This document shows, one piece after another, positions 1-8,263 of a stretch of DNA of 26,631 nucleotides. A program made the position numbers and the translations under genes. The notes below the pieces were generated by a model. It ran no database searches, was not told the origin of the DNA, and saw only the letters and a list, made by a program, of their open reading frames with translations. The stretch's first letter is position 1, and the number at the start of each line of letters is the position of its first letter. Origin of the DNA: Bacteriovoracaceae bacterium UBA4096 (GTDB lineage: Bacteria; Bdellovibrionota; Bacteriovoracia; Bacteriovoracales; Bacteriovoracaceae); NCBI GenBank assembly GCA_002381945.1, contig DFXY01000016.1:1-26631 (forward strand), in the 5' to 3' direction.

Positions 1-1293
1 TTCATGATTATCTCCCACGACAGAAGTCTTCTGAATAATGTGGTGGACAGAATTATCCATATTCAGCGAGGTAAACTTCGCTCCTTCAGTGGAACTTATG
101 AAGCTTACCTGGAATTTCTCATCGAGGATCAAAAAAGAAGAGAAAAAGAATTGGACAAGCTTACTAACTCTCAAAGACGTGAAACGGCCTGGATTCGCAG
201 GGGCGTGCAGGCCCGAAGAACCAAAAGTAAGAAACGAATTGAAGATTACGGCTCCCTTAATAAAACCATTCAGGATCTGAAATCTCAGGCACATAAATCT
301 GTTAATTTAAATCTGCAGTCATCCGGCAGGAAAACTAAAATCCTTCTTTCGGCCGAAGATCTTACTCTTAAATTTGGTGAACGAACCCTCTTTAACAGTC
401 TTAATTTTGCAATCGCCAAAGGTGATAAGATTGCCCTCATGGGAAGAAATGGAGTGGGTAAATCCTCTTTACTAAAAATCTTATTGGGGGAACTGGAACA
501 AACCAGCGGCAAGGTCAATCGGGCCGTTGGTTTGGACGTAGGCTACTTCTCGCAGAAGCGGGAAGCTTTAGATGATAATGAGACTCCTTGGAAAATGATT
601 GGTGAAGGAATTGATTATGTAATTTCCAACACTGGAGACAAGAGGCATGTAGCGAGTTATCTGGAAAACTTTCTGTTTAGCTCTGATGAAATAAAACGAC
701 CTATTCATACTTTCTCTGGTGGAGAGAAAAATCGTCTGCAGTTGGCCCAGTTTATGAAACACGCCAGAGATATCTGGATTTTTGATGAACCTACCAATGA
801 TCTGGATCTTGAAACAATTGGTATATTGGAAGAAGAATTACGAAATTATGAAGGGGCACTCATCATCGTAGGCCACGACCGCTCTTTTATTAATAACGTG
901 ACTGATAAATGCTGGGTTCTCCATGACGGGAATCTGGAATACTTTGAGGCGGGCTTTGCCCAGGCTGAGTTATTCCTTGAGGCGATTCATCTTGAGGAGG
1001 AGTTTAAGAAAAAAACGCCAGCAGCTTCCCAGACTTTAACTACTCCCATTACCGATGCTTCTTCTAAGATGAGTAATAAGGAAAAAAACCGCTATCAGGA
1101 ATTACCCAAAGACATTGAAAAAATAGAAAAGAAAATTGAATCCATTAAAAATGAACTCAGTGGGATTGATTACTCCCAAATGGATAAAGAAAAAACGCTT
1201 AAGATGGAGAAGCTTCAGAAAGATCTGGAGCGGGAAGAAGGTAAGTTGGAAGTTTTGTTTGATGAATGGGCACTATTAGAAAACAAACTCTAA
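1..1293 (+). CDS. uup: Uup-type ABC-F ATPase, 5'-truncated by the window edge
   Basis: This is the C-terminal part of a duplicated-NBD ABC-F ATPase. The reading frame is open from base 1, and the ATG at base 4 falls inside the first NBD's H-loop (ISHDRS), so it is not the true start. Residue numbers count from that ATG. The inter-domain linker (about 45-85) contains WIRRGVQARRT, closely resembling the Uup linker. The second NBD is complete: Walker A GRNGVGKS at 147-154, signature FSGGEKNR near 237, Walker B IFDEPTNDLD near 259 and H-loop GHDRS near 290. The last roughly 70 residues form a Lys/Glu-rich coiled coil, the Uup C-terminal domain that binds DNA or ribosomes in known members. The family is cytosolic, acts on translation and affects transposon excision. 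The following gene has its own candidate promoter. Confidence 0.92.
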   Translation, partial: FMIISHDRSLLNNVVDRIIHIQRGKLRSFSGTYEAYLEFLIEDQKRREKELDKLTNSQRRETAWIRRGVQARRTKSKKRIEDYGSLNKTIQDLKSQAHKSVNLNLQSSGRKTKILLSAEDLTLKFGERTLFNSLNFAIAKGDKIALMGRNGVGKSSLLKILLGELEQTSGKVNRAVGLDVGYFSQKREALDDNETPWKMIGEGIDYVISNTGDKRHVASYLENFLFSSDEIKRPIHTFSGGEKNRLQLAQFMKHARDIWIFDEPTNDLDLETIGILEEELRNYEGALIIVGHDRSFINNVTDKCWVLHDGNLEYFEAGFAQAELFLEAIHLEEEFKKKTPAASQTLTTPITDASSKMSNKEKNRYQELPKDIEKIEKKIESIKNELSGIDYSQMDKEKTLKMEKLQKDLEREEGKLEVLFDEWALLENKL

Positions 1294-1340
1294 AAGTTGA
1301 CCCTATTGCCCGGAAATTACCGGCAGCTATTGACCCCTGC

Positions 1341-1368
1341 TTGAATCTCAATCAAGAGTATTTATACT
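1341..1368 (+). promoter_or_regulatory. Candidate sigma70 promoter placing transcription start at the next start codon
   Basis: TTGAAT (1341-1346) is separated by 16 bp from TATACT (1363-1368). A start point 7 nt after the -10 box would be base 1375, the A of the next gene's ATG. No Shine-Dalgarno sequence lies at normal distance, so a leaderless mRNA is predicted. Promoter assignment is by consensus only. Confidence 0.5.
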
Positions 1369-1374
1369 TTTAGT

Positions 1375-1968
1375 ATGAGAATACTTCTGTTAACTATTCT
1401 TTTTGTCAGCTCGTTTTATTATTTTTCAGCTGGTGAGAAGTCTAAATCCCCCCAAATTGACTCGGTAAAACTTAAAATGGGTGCGCCTGAACGGGCCGAA
1501 GAGCGAATTCTGACCGTGGATAAGGTGGAGAAAGCTCCGGCCCTCGCTACAGCTGAGTCCAGTTTAACTGCTGACGCCGAGGAAGAAAGCGAACCTGAAG
1601 TGAGTAGCACTGAGGAAGATGAAAACGTGACCGAAGATCTGGAACATGTTCAGGAAGTTCAATGGACAGAGCTGGAAGAGGGATGGAATAACGAGTTAAA
1701 AGAAATGTTATCCCGTCTTGAGCCTCGTGAAGGGGAATCTATGCATACTGCCTACATCTCAGAGCAGGAGAGTTATCAGTCCGAACTGGATAGTTTACTT
1801 AATGAAAAACAGCAGAAATCCTCCTATGAGGCAGGTCGTGAAATAGATCAATTGATTTCTCAACTTGAGTATAAGCATCAGGAAAAGCTCAAAAACATTC
1901 TGGGTGCCCATTATGAGGCCGTAAGAGACCATTATGATTACTTTATGGAAGCGCCACCCGAAGAATAA
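1375..1968 (+). CDS. Acidic exported protein of unknown function
   Basis: I do not recognise a family. The N-terminus (MRILLLTILFVSSFYYFSAG) is a typical signal peptide, with cleavage likely around residues 18-20, so the protein is probably periplasmic or secreted. Residues about 25-90 are low-complexity and very rich in Glu, Ala and Ser, and look disordered. Residues about 90-190 are Glu/Gln/Lys-rich and predicted helical, with several YEA/YQS segments compatible with a coiled coil. No Cys occurs and no catalytic motif is visible. It lies between two ABC-F ATPase genes on the same strand but has its own candidate promoter. The start is supported by the signal peptide; there is no ribosome binding site, which fits leaderless translation. 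Confidence 0.7.
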   Translation: MRILLLTILFVSSFYYFSAGEKSKSPQIDSVKLKMGAPERAEERILTVDKVEKAPALATAESSLTADAEEESEPEVSSTEEDENVTEDLEHVQEVQWTELEEGWNNELKEMLSRLEPREGESMHTAYISEQESYQSELDSLLNEKQQKSSYEAGREIDQLISQLEYKHQEKLKNILGAHYEAVRDHYDYFMEAPPEE

Positions 1969-2027
1969 TGGAATAGATCATCCTCGTCATTTGTGATACC
2001 TTGTGGAAAAATTTCCAGAGGTATTTT

Positions 2028-3614
2028 ATGCTTGCTGCCCATGATATCCGCCTTCAATTTGGCGGACGCACTCTCTTTGATGATGTAAATCTTAAATTTA
2101 TGCCCGGTAACTGTTACGGGATTATAGGTGCCAATGGTGCCGGTAAATCAACTTTTCTCAAGATTTTAAGTGGTGAAATTTCACCTACGGCCGGAAGAAT
2201 TGAGATTTCGCCAGGCGAAAGAATGGCGGTTTTAAAACAGAACCACTTTGCTTTTGAAGAAGAAGAAGTTCTGACAACGGTGATTCTCGGCCACTCAAAG
2301 TTAGTTGAAATCATGAAAGAAAAAGAAGCTCTTTATGCCAAAGAGGATTTTACTGATAAAGACGGGGAACGCACTGCTGAATTAGAGGGATTGTTTGCTG
2401 AGATGAATGGGTGGGAAGCCGAGGCCAATGCTGCCAGCCTTCTGGCCGGTCTTGGAATTAAGGATGACCTTCATCAGAAGAAAATGAAAGAGCTTACCGG
2501 CGGAGAGAAAGTTAAAGTCCTACTGGCCCAGGCCTTGTTCGGTAAACCTGAAATTTTACTTCTGGATGAACCTACCAATGATCTTGATATCAAGGCCATT
2601 CAATGGCTTGAAAATTTCATCATGGATCAACAAGACACTACAGTTTTAGTTGTTTCCCATGACCGTCACTTCTTGAATAAAGTGTGCACTCATATTTGCG
2701 ATATTGATTTTTCAAAAATCAAACTTTATGTCGGTAACTATGACTTTTGGTACAAGTCTTCACAATTGGCCCAGAGAATGATGTCTGACCAAAACAAGAA
2801 AGTTGAAGATAAGATGAAGGAATTAAAAGAATTCATTCAGCGCTTTTCTGCTAACGCTTCAAAGTCAAGTCAGGCGACCTCACGTAAAAAGATGCTGGAT
2901 AAGCTGACCCTGGAAGATATTCAACCTTCTAGTCGTAAGTATCCTTATGTCGGATTTAAAGCCGATCGTGAAGCTGGGGACAATCTTTTGCGAGTGGATA
3001 ATCTTACCGTTTCGATTGAAGGGGAGAAGATTCTCAATAATGTTTCCTTTACGATCAAGAAAGGTCAGAAAGTTGTCTTTCTTGCCAAGTCTGAAGTCGT
3101 TACCAGTGCTTTATTTAAAGTACTAATGGGTGAAATGGAGCCAGATTCGGGGAAATATGAATGGGGAATTACGACTTCCCGTTCTTATCTGCCCAATGAC
3201 AATTCAGCATTTTTTAAAGATTCTTCTCTGGATCTCATTAATTGGCTAAGACAATATTCTAAGGATCAGACGGAGACTTTTCTTCGTGGATTTTTGGGAA
3301 GAATGTTGTTCTCTGGTGAAGAGGCCCTTAAGAAATGTAATGTCCTCTCAGGTGGTGAGAAAGTTCGCTGCATGCTCTCCAAGATGATGTTGTCTGGTTC
3401 AAACGTTCTGGTATTGGATAATCCAACCAATCATCTGGATCTTGAAACCATTACCGCTGTGAATGAAGGCATGATCGATTTTAAGGGTACTATCCTCTTC
3501 ACTTCTCATGACCATGAGTTTATTCAGACTGTCGCCAATCGAGTTATAGCGATTGAAGAACGGGGAGTAAGGGACGAAGAGTGTTCTTATGACCAATTTC
3601 TTGGTTTAGATTAA
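2028..3614 (+). CDS. ykpA: ABC-F ATPase of the YkpA/YbiT group with a degenerate second ATP site
   Basis: This is a cytosolic duplicated-NBD protein of 528 residues, a translation-associated ABC-F ATPase. I start at ATG 2028 because AGAGG sits 6 nt upstream and the product then begins MLAAHDIRLQFGG like family members; an in-frame TTG at 2001 lacks such a site. NBD1 is intact: Walker A GANGAGKS at 34-41, signature LTGGEK near 156, LLLDEPTNDLD near 177 and H-loop His211. The linker includes RFSANASKSSQATSRKK, a YbiT/YkpA hallmark. NBD2 is unusual. The Walker A position reads AKSEVVTS (353-360), without GxGKS, and the catalytic Glu of Walker B is Asn465 in LVLDNPTNHLD. Signature LSGGEK (440-445) and His494 remain. 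From memory, Bacillus YkpA also lacks a standard second Walker A but keeps the Glu. Confidence 0.93.
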   Translation: MLAAHDIRLQFGGRTLFDDVNLKFMPGNCYGIIGANGAGKSTFLKILSGEISPTAGRIEISPGERMAVLKQNHFAFEEEEVLTTVILGHSKLVEIMKEKEALYAKEDFTDKDGERTAELEGLFAEMNGWEAEANAASLLAGLGIKDDLHQKKMKELTGGEKVKVLLAQALFGKPEILLLDEPTNDLDIKAIQWLENFIMDQQDTTVLVVSHDRHFLNKVCTHICDIDFSKIKLYVGNYDFWYKSSQLAQRMMSDQNKKVEDKMKELKEFIQRFSANASKSSQATSRKKMLDKLTLEDIQPSSRKYPYVGFKADREAGDNLLRVDNLTVSIEGEKILNNVSFTIKKGQKVVFLAKSEVVTSALFKVLMGEMEPDSGKYEWGITTSRSYLPNDNSAFFKDSSLDLINWLRQYSKDQTETFLRGFLGRMLFSGEEALKKCNVLSGGEKVRCMLSKMMLSGSNVLVLDNPTNHLDLETITAVNEGMIDFKGTILFTSHDHEFIQTVANRVIAIEERGVRDEECSYDQFLGLD

Positions 3615-3693
3615 TGAAGCAGCGCGGTTCTGTTTTTTAACAAGGCCGTGGCAGCATTAACCCTTGAGATTTCAATTCTTCACAGGGGCTATA

Positions 3694-4788
3694 ATGGCGC
3701 GCATCATTCTCTTCCTCCTTCTATCCTGGTCCTGTCTTTCTTATTCTTTTGATTGGCAAGGCCATCGTGGGGCCAGAGGGCTTTATCCCGAAAATACCAT
3801 TGGTTCAATGCTTGAGGCGCTTAAGTATCCAGTCACTACTTTAGAGTTGGATGTCGTTTTATCTAAAGATCAGAACGTCATTGTCAGTCATGAGCCCTGG
3901 ATGAATAAAGAGATTTGCCTGGATCCCGAAGGTAAGAGAATCAAAGGCCGGGAATTTAATATTTATAAACTGACCTTGGATCAAATTATTAAATTTGATT
4001 GTGGTTCAATTCCCTATGCTCGTTTTCCCGAGCAGCAAAATGTGACGGTAGGTAAACCCAAGCTAGAAACTCTTCTGGATGTGACTGAAACGACTTTAAA
4101 GCAGTTGAATCGAAAAGAAGTTGGATACAATATAGAAATAAAATCATCGCCTGAAGAAGAGAGAGATGGTTTTCAACCTGATGTTCCCACTTTTTCGGAT
4201 ATAGTTGTTAAAGCGATTAAAAACAAACTACCTGAATCTCGTTTTACTATTCAAAGTTTTGACTGGCGGGTTCTGCGATATATTCATAAGAAGTATCCTG
4301 AGATCAGGCTGGTTGCCCTTTCAGAAGATGAAATTTCGCCCGAAAAAGAGATAGAAAAGTTAGGTTTTAAACCTTATATCTTCTCTCCTTTTTATCAGGA
4401 TCTTAAACAATCTCATGTAGACGCTTTTCATAGAATGGGAGTGAAAGTTATTCCCTGGACGGTTAATTCCGTTGAAGACATGAGGAGAATAAAATCACTG
4501 GGAGTCGATGGTATTATTACCGACTATCCTAATCGCATTGAAGTAGTTGAACAGAAAAGATGCCAGGAAGGTTTTAATTACTTTGAAGGAAATTGCATTA
4601 AACTTCCGTCCCACTCACTGCCATCAAGCTCCAATCCTGGCTGGGTCTGTAGGCCAGGTTATATTCAAAAACGATCAAAGTGCATCAAGATCAATGTCCC
4701 TTCTCATGCTCATCTTTTAGAAGATGGCAAAACGTGGGAATGTGATCCCGGCTATGTTAGATACCGAAGTACCTGTAAGAAAAAATGA
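3694..4788 (+). CDS. Exported glycerophosphodiester phosphodiesterase with a C-terminal Cys-repeat domain
   Basis: The enzyme family hydrolyses glycerophosphodiesters, releasing glycerol-3-phosphate. I start at ATG 3694 (364 aa): AGGGG lies 5 nt upstream and the protein then opens with a signal peptide ending near SYS-FDW (residue 18). An in-frame TTG at 3664 is less likely. GDPD-domain features are HRGARGLYPENT with catalytic His24-Arg25, Glu51 and Asp53 in LELDVV, His66 in VSHEPW, and the closing PWTVNS...GVDGIITDYP segment near 260-280. The last 75 residues are extra: three units of C-x2-G-[FY]-x6-C, with Cys pairs 290/301, 319/330 and 350/361, separated by linkers containing K-x-P-S-H or N-V-P-S-H. 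The tail is probably disulphide-bonded outside the cytoplasm, with an unknown binding role. The gene is convergent with the next one, 8 bp apart. Confidence 0.9.
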   Translation: MARIILFLLLSWSCLSYSFDWQGHRGARGLYPENTIGSMLEALKYPVTTLELDVVLSKDQNVIVSHEPWMNKEICLDPEGKRIKGREFNIYKLTLDQIIKFDCGSIPYARFPEQQNVTVGKPKLETLLDVTETTLKQLNRKEVGYNIEIKSSPEEERDGFQPDVPTFSDIVVKAIKNKLPESRFTIQSFDWRVLRYIHKKYPEIRLVALSEDEISPEKEIEKLGFKPYIFSPFYQDLKQSHVDAFHRMGVKVIPWTVNSVEDMRRIKSLGVDGIITDYPNRIEVVEQKRCQEGFNYFEGNCIKLPSHSLPSSSNPGWVCRPGYIQKRSKCIKINVPSHAHLLEDGKTWECDPGYVRYRSTCKKK

Positions 4789-4796
4789 ATTGAGGT

Positions 4797-5615
4797 CTAT
4801 ACTCTGCATTTTGTCATTTCCATTTGAGTGACAAAAAGTTCAAGACCTCTTTTCTGAAGATATTCATGAAGTTCTTCGGATTCAGCGCCAATATTCATAA
4901 TTCTCAGATCTTCACCATTTAATTTCATCTTTGTGAGTAAAGAATCGAGGTATTTTTCGACAGGAGTCAGAGCGCCAATTTCCCTGATGGAATTTAGTTG
5001 TGGGGTGAAGATGATATAGGCGAGCATATGTCCATCTTTTATTAAGCAGTGAGTTTCATGAAACTCAGGGTGTTGACTGAGACAAGCCTGTGAGTTTTCA
5101 AAAGCAGGAGGACTTAACTCAAGTCGACTCATTTCCCTCGAATAGTTCAAAGGGCCTATGACATAGTCCCCTGGTGATTCAGTTTCCGGAATCTGTAAGA
5201 CTCCTTTAAAGGACAAGAGTTCCCGTTTAATTTTAAAACCTAGCTTCTCATAGAGTTTTACGGCCTTAACGTTTTCCCGGATAACTTCCAGACTGGATTT
5301 TTTATGTGAAAGTTCTTTTTCAAACTTCTCATAAATTTTCTCAATGAGATGTTGCCCTCGGTGGGATGGAATCACACCAATGAGTAAATTATAAAGTTCT
5401 TCTTCACTTGGAATATGGAGAACAAACGCTACCAACTTTTCCTGATCAAAGGCACCGTAGGATAAGGCCAGATCAATAGAGGATATCTCCCAACGTTTTA
5501 AAGTGCTGTCTTTATTAAAATTCATTGGGATAACATAGTTTTCAAAGGCTTCCATGAAAGAAAAGTAAATAGTATCCCAAGATGTTTCTGTAAGTGTTCT
5601 GATTTCCATATTCAT
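4797..5615 (-). CDS. GNAT-family N-acetyltransferase
   Basis: The N-terminal half is a GNAT domain. Motif A is LLIGVIPSHRGQHLIEKIY (about 77-95), with the acetyl-CoA pyrophosphate loop SHRGQH, followed by SLEVIRENVKAVKLYEKLGF (about 107-126), the usual motif B with Asn, Ala and Tyr. The C-terminal half (about 150-270) keeps similar secondary structure with weak similarity, as in tandem-GNAT proteins where the second copy is degenerate. The substrate cannot be predicted. It is cytosolic. Translation could start at the first or third residue (both ATG); AAGG lies 1 nt before the first and 7 nt before the second, which favours the second. It is convergent with the phosphodiesterase and divergent from the transglutaminase-like gene. 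Confidence 0.8.
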   Translation of the reverse strand: MNMEIRTLTETSWDTIYFSFMEAFENYVIPMNFNKDSTLKRWEISSIDLALSYGAFDQEKLVAFVLHIPSEEELYNLLIGVIPSHRGQHLIEKIYEKFEKELSHKKSSLEVIRENVKAVKLYEKLGFKIKRELLSFKGVLQIPETESPGDYVIGPLNYSREMSRLELSPPAFENSQACLSQHPEFHETHCLIKDGHMLAYIIFTPQLNSIREIGALTPVEKYLDSLLTKMKLNGEDLRIMNIGAESEELHEYLQKRGLELFVTQMEMTKCRV

Positions 5616-5659
5616 ACCTTAATTCATTCTCTATCTACCTGTAATTATTTCCGGCTTCC

Positions 5660-5688
5660 TTGTCTTTAAGCAGGCCTGTCGATATAAG
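5660..5688 (+). promoter_or_regulatory. Candidate sigma70 promoter of the transglutaminase-like gene
   Basis: TTGTCT (5660-5665), a 17-bp spacer and TATAAG (5683-5688) give a start near 5695. The leader would be about 24 nt, with AAAGGAAG a few bases before the ATG. It sits in the 103-bp gap between divergent genes. Confidence 0.6.
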
Positions 5689-5718
5689 CGGGCGATTAAG
5701 ATTAACAAAGGAAGACAG

Positions 5719-6897
5719 ATGAATAAGCTCGTTATTATAGCGTCTATGGCGCTAATCGGGAATACAGCTCTCGCTGCTAAATGGAATCGAAGCAATAATC
5801 CGGACTACTTTAATCCAATCGCAAAAAATAAGATGATGACCAAGTCTCTGGCAGATCTGCCTATGGCCGCGAAGCTCCAAGATGATCGTTTCGGCTGGTC
5901 TGAATCTTTCTGGCCTTCAAGAAAAGGCGGAATTGCTTTCCGTTGGAATCACCCGAACCCTGAACCTTTTAAATACAAGCTTCATACAAAAGAAGAGTTA
6001 CTTAAAATGACTCAAGCCGAGCTAGATGTCCTCTCCCCAGCTGAATTGTACGACATCTCACAGGGTGATTACAATTATACACTCACCCGTAAAGTCTTAA
6101 GTATGTATTCTCCCACTGATTTATGGTGGGAAGGCATTTGTGATGGTTGGGCCACGGCCGCTAATAATTACGCTGAACCAAACAAAACAGTTATCACAAA
6201 TAAAGATGGCATCAACGTTCCTTTTGGTGCCTCTGATGTTAAGGCCTTGATAGCTATGCATGATACCCATAACTCAAAAGGGCTTTATGTGAGAGTGGGT
6301 GATCGTTGTAAGGCAAAAGGAAAAGTTGAAGGCGAGGCCATCCCTGATGCTGATACACATCCGCTTCCTCCTTCAAAACGGGAAGCTTCAAAACCGGCCT
6401 GTGAAGATGTCAATGCAGGAGCTTTTCATATCATTTTAGGAAGTATGATTGGTGTGAACTCTCAGGGGTTTGTTGCTGAGGTTGATCGTTATAATGATAT
6501 CTGGAATCAGCCGGTTACTGGTTATGAATCTACTATGGTTGGTGAAGTCGCCCTCACTCCCAGAGATGTTAAAAATGGAATTGATAGAAAAGTGCAGTTA
6601 AAAACAGTGATGACTTATGCAGAAGAGCTTGTTTTATATAATCCCAAATATGCAGCTGAAGGTTATCTGGGATTTATTTCCAAAGAACCTGTTACCGGAA
6701 CTCCTGCTCAAACATTTGCTTCTCGCAATTATGAATACATTCTGGAGCTAAATAAGGCAGGAGAAATTATCGGCGGAGAGTGGATTACTGAATCACGTCC
6801 AGATATGTTATGGATGAAGGCACGGGATCCTAAATTTATGAATGGTAAAGTTCCACTTGCTGGGCTTAACCAAATATATTCACCAGTTACTCATTAA
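5719..6897 (+). CDS. Exported transglutaminase-elicitor-like protein
   Basis: A 392-residue exported protein with a signal peptide (MNKLVIIASMALIGNTALAA, cleavage near 20). WWEGICDGWATAANN (136-150) carries a candidate catalytic Cys141, GAFHIILGSMIG carries His237, and VDRYNDIWNQPV carries Asp256. This Cys-His-Asp order and the flanking sequence resemble the transglutaminase-elicitor family (GP42-like, PF16683), recalled without a search. Members crosslink proteins through glutamine-lysine bonds; a protease-like activity of the same fold is an alternative. It would act in the periplasm or outside the cell. A standard promoter and AAAGGAAG ribosome binding site precede it and a strong terminator follows, so it is a single-gene unit. 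Confidence 0.65.
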   Translation: MNKLVIIASMALIGNTALAAKWNRSNNPDYFNPIAKNKMMTKSLADLPMAAKLQDDRFGWSESFWPSRKGGIAFRWNHPNPEPFKYKLHTKEELLKMTQAELDVLSPAELYDISQGDYNYTLTRKVLSMYSPTDLWWEGICDGWATAANNYAEPNKTVITNKDGINVPFGASDVKALIAMHDTHNSKGLYVRVGDRCKAKGKVEGEAIPDADTHPLPPSKREASKPACEDVNAGAFHIILGSMIGVNSQGFVAEVDRYNDIWNQPVTGYESTMVGEVALTPRDVKNGIDRKVQLKTVMTYAEELVLYNPKYAAEGYLGFISKEPVTGTPAQTFASRNYEYILELNKAGEIIGGEWITESRPDMLWMKARDPKFMNGKVPLAGLNQIYSPVTH

Positions 6898-6903
6898 AAA
6901 TAC

Positions 6904-6921
6904 AGGCCCCGAAAGGGGCCT
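6904..6921. terminator. Bidirectional intrinsic terminator
   Basis: AGGCCCC-GAAA-GGGGCCT forms a perfect 7-bp GC-rich stem with a GAAA tetraloop. It lies 6 bp after the transglutaminase-like stop codon and immediately downstream of the stop of the convergent histidine kinase. On the minus strand it is followed by GTATTTTT; on the plus strand by a T-rich stretch. Confidence 0.85.
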
Positions 6922-6922
6922 T

Positions 6923-8221
6923 TCAATAACTTTTTAAAAAAAGTCTGACGGTTGTTCCTTTGTCCGATTCAATTTCGACCTGACCACCGTACATCTCTAT
7001 AAATGATTTTAAAATATGCATGCCAAAACCTGTTCCGGTTTCTCCATGGGTTCCCTGGCGGGTCGTTTTTTTATTCAAGTCAAAGAGTTGATTGATAAGT
7101 TCGGGAGGGATGCCTATCCCTTGATCACTTATTTCTATTTTAACCAGTTTTTGAGGAGTCAGTTCTGCAGTAATTGTAATGGAGCTATTCTCCGGCGAAA
7201 ATTTGATTGCATTTGAAATGATATTACCTAGGACCTGATTGTTAAAACTGACAGGTTCGGCAAGTACGTTAATTCCTGCATTCTTCTCAAAGTCGAATTT
7301 TATCTTGATCTTCTTTTTTTCTAACTCTGTCGCATAGATCTTTTTGATGTAATCAATTGAAGAATTGAGTGGCAACTTGACTAAATCTACATTCGCCTTG
7401 CCTTTACTGACTGCATACATCTTGCGGATATTCTGGGTAATTTCGAGCATGGAATCAGATGCAAGCCTGGCTATTTCAAGTCCTCGATTGGGTTCTTCTT
7501 TAGGAAAATTTCTTTGGGCGATTGAGAGACCTATGGAAATACGCCCTAATGGATTGGCCAGGTCATGAAAGAGGACTCGGAAAAGATCATCAATCTTCTG
7601 ACCTTGTTGATGAAGAATCTTTTCAGTATGTTCCCTTAATCCTGTATAAACAATAACGACAGTGGAACTCAAAAAAATCCAGCCAAACACCAGCATCACA
7701 TGACTCCATACTTTCCCTAAGGGAGAGATAAGATCAGGGAATTGGTAGTTATATAGATGCAGAATAAAAAATGACAAGGATATGCACAAGGTTAAACAAA
7801 ACCAGGTAATGGCCCCTCTGCGACCCCCAATAATTCCTCCAAAAAGTGGCAAAATCCCATACCAAATAAGAATATTGCTCATGAACCCTCCCGTAAAATA
7901 GGTGAAGGTCCCTTGATGAATCATCCCTGCCCCCAGAAGGACATTTCCTACCAGATAAGCATTGTTGGAATAGCGGAAGAGAAGTGGGCATAAAAGATGA
8001 ATAAGGGCGCATGCAAAACCAACCAGACCAGGGACGGCCGAATCGATAGTAAAATAGGCGAGGAAGGCATAGCCCCACATCAAAATGGCAGTCGTTAAGA
8101 CCACCACTAAAGTGGTGTGAATGGCCCTAGGGTCAATATCGTTCTGCTGTAGACGAGTCGTCGCAACCCACCGGTATAATGGAAAATACCATTTAAGGGC
8201 AGGGCCATTCTTGAACTTCAT
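6923..8221 (-). CDS. Membrane histidine kinase without an adjacent response regulator
   Basis: About six hydrophobic membrane segments span residues 35-195, with no recognisable extracytoplasmic sensor domain, so the membrane region itself probably senses. The kinase core follows: H-box LFHDLANPLGRI with phospho-acceptor His219, N-box with Asn333/Asn337 (LGNIISNAIKF), G1 DQGIGIPPE near 366 and G2 GETGTGFGMHIL near 393. It autophosphorylates on His and transfers to an unknown receiver. The next upstream gene on this strand ends 42 bp away, and that gap holds TTAACA-N17-GATAAG ending 6 nt before the ATG. No Shine-Dalgarno sequence is present, so a leaderless mRNA is likely. It is related in core motifs to the kinase at 11531-13060. 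Confidence 0.88.
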   Translation of the reverse strand: MKFKNGPALKWYFPLYRWVATTRLQQNDIDPRAIHTTLVVVLTTAILMWGYAFLAYFTIDSAVPGLVGFACALIHLLCPLLFRYSNNAYLVGNVLLGAGMIHQGTFTYFTGGFMSNILIWYGILPLFGGIIGGRRGAITWFCLTLCISLSFFILHLYNYQFPDLISPLGKVWSHVMLVFGWIFLSSTVVIVYTGLREHTEKILHQQGQKIDDLFRVLFHDLANPLGRISIGLSIAQRNFPKEEPNRGLEIARLASDSMLEITQNIRKMYAVSKGKANVDLVKLPLNSSIDYIKKIYATELEKKKIKIKFDFEKNAGINVLAEPVSFNNQVLGNIISNAIKFSPENSSITITAELTPQKLVKIEISDQGIGIPPELINQLFDLNKKTTRQGTHGETGTGFGMHILKSFIEMYGGQVEIESDKGTTVRLFLKSY

Positions 8222-8227
8222 GTCCGG

Positions 8228-8256
8228 CTTATCGGTAAACTGACGAAAAGTGTTAA
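8228..8256 (-). promoter_or_regulatory. Candidate promoter for the histidine kinase at 6923-8221
   Basis: Read on the minus strand: TTAACA (8256-8251), a 17-bp spacer and GATAAG (8233-8228), then six bases and the ATG. Transcription would begin at or next to the start codon. The -10 match is only 4 of 6. Confidence 0.45.
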
Positions 8257-8263
8257 CTTAAGA

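Noticed and set aside
1307..1326. Possible hairpin TGCC(C)GG-AAATTA-CCGGCA after uup
   Set aside because: The stem is short with a bulge and no T-run follows, so it is too weak to call a terminator.
2001..2027. TTG-started N-terminal extension of the YkpA-like ABC-F protein
   Set aside because: The ATG at 2028 has AGAGG 6 nt upstream and matches the family's N-terminus.
3664..3693. TTG-started extension of the phosphodiesterase
   Set aside because: It would put ten residues before the signal peptide; ATG 3694 has a spaced AGGGG.
7749..8078. 109-codon ORF within the histidine kinase
   Set aside because: It is an alternative frame of the kinase membrane region, with high Trp/Cys/Arg content and no ribosome site.
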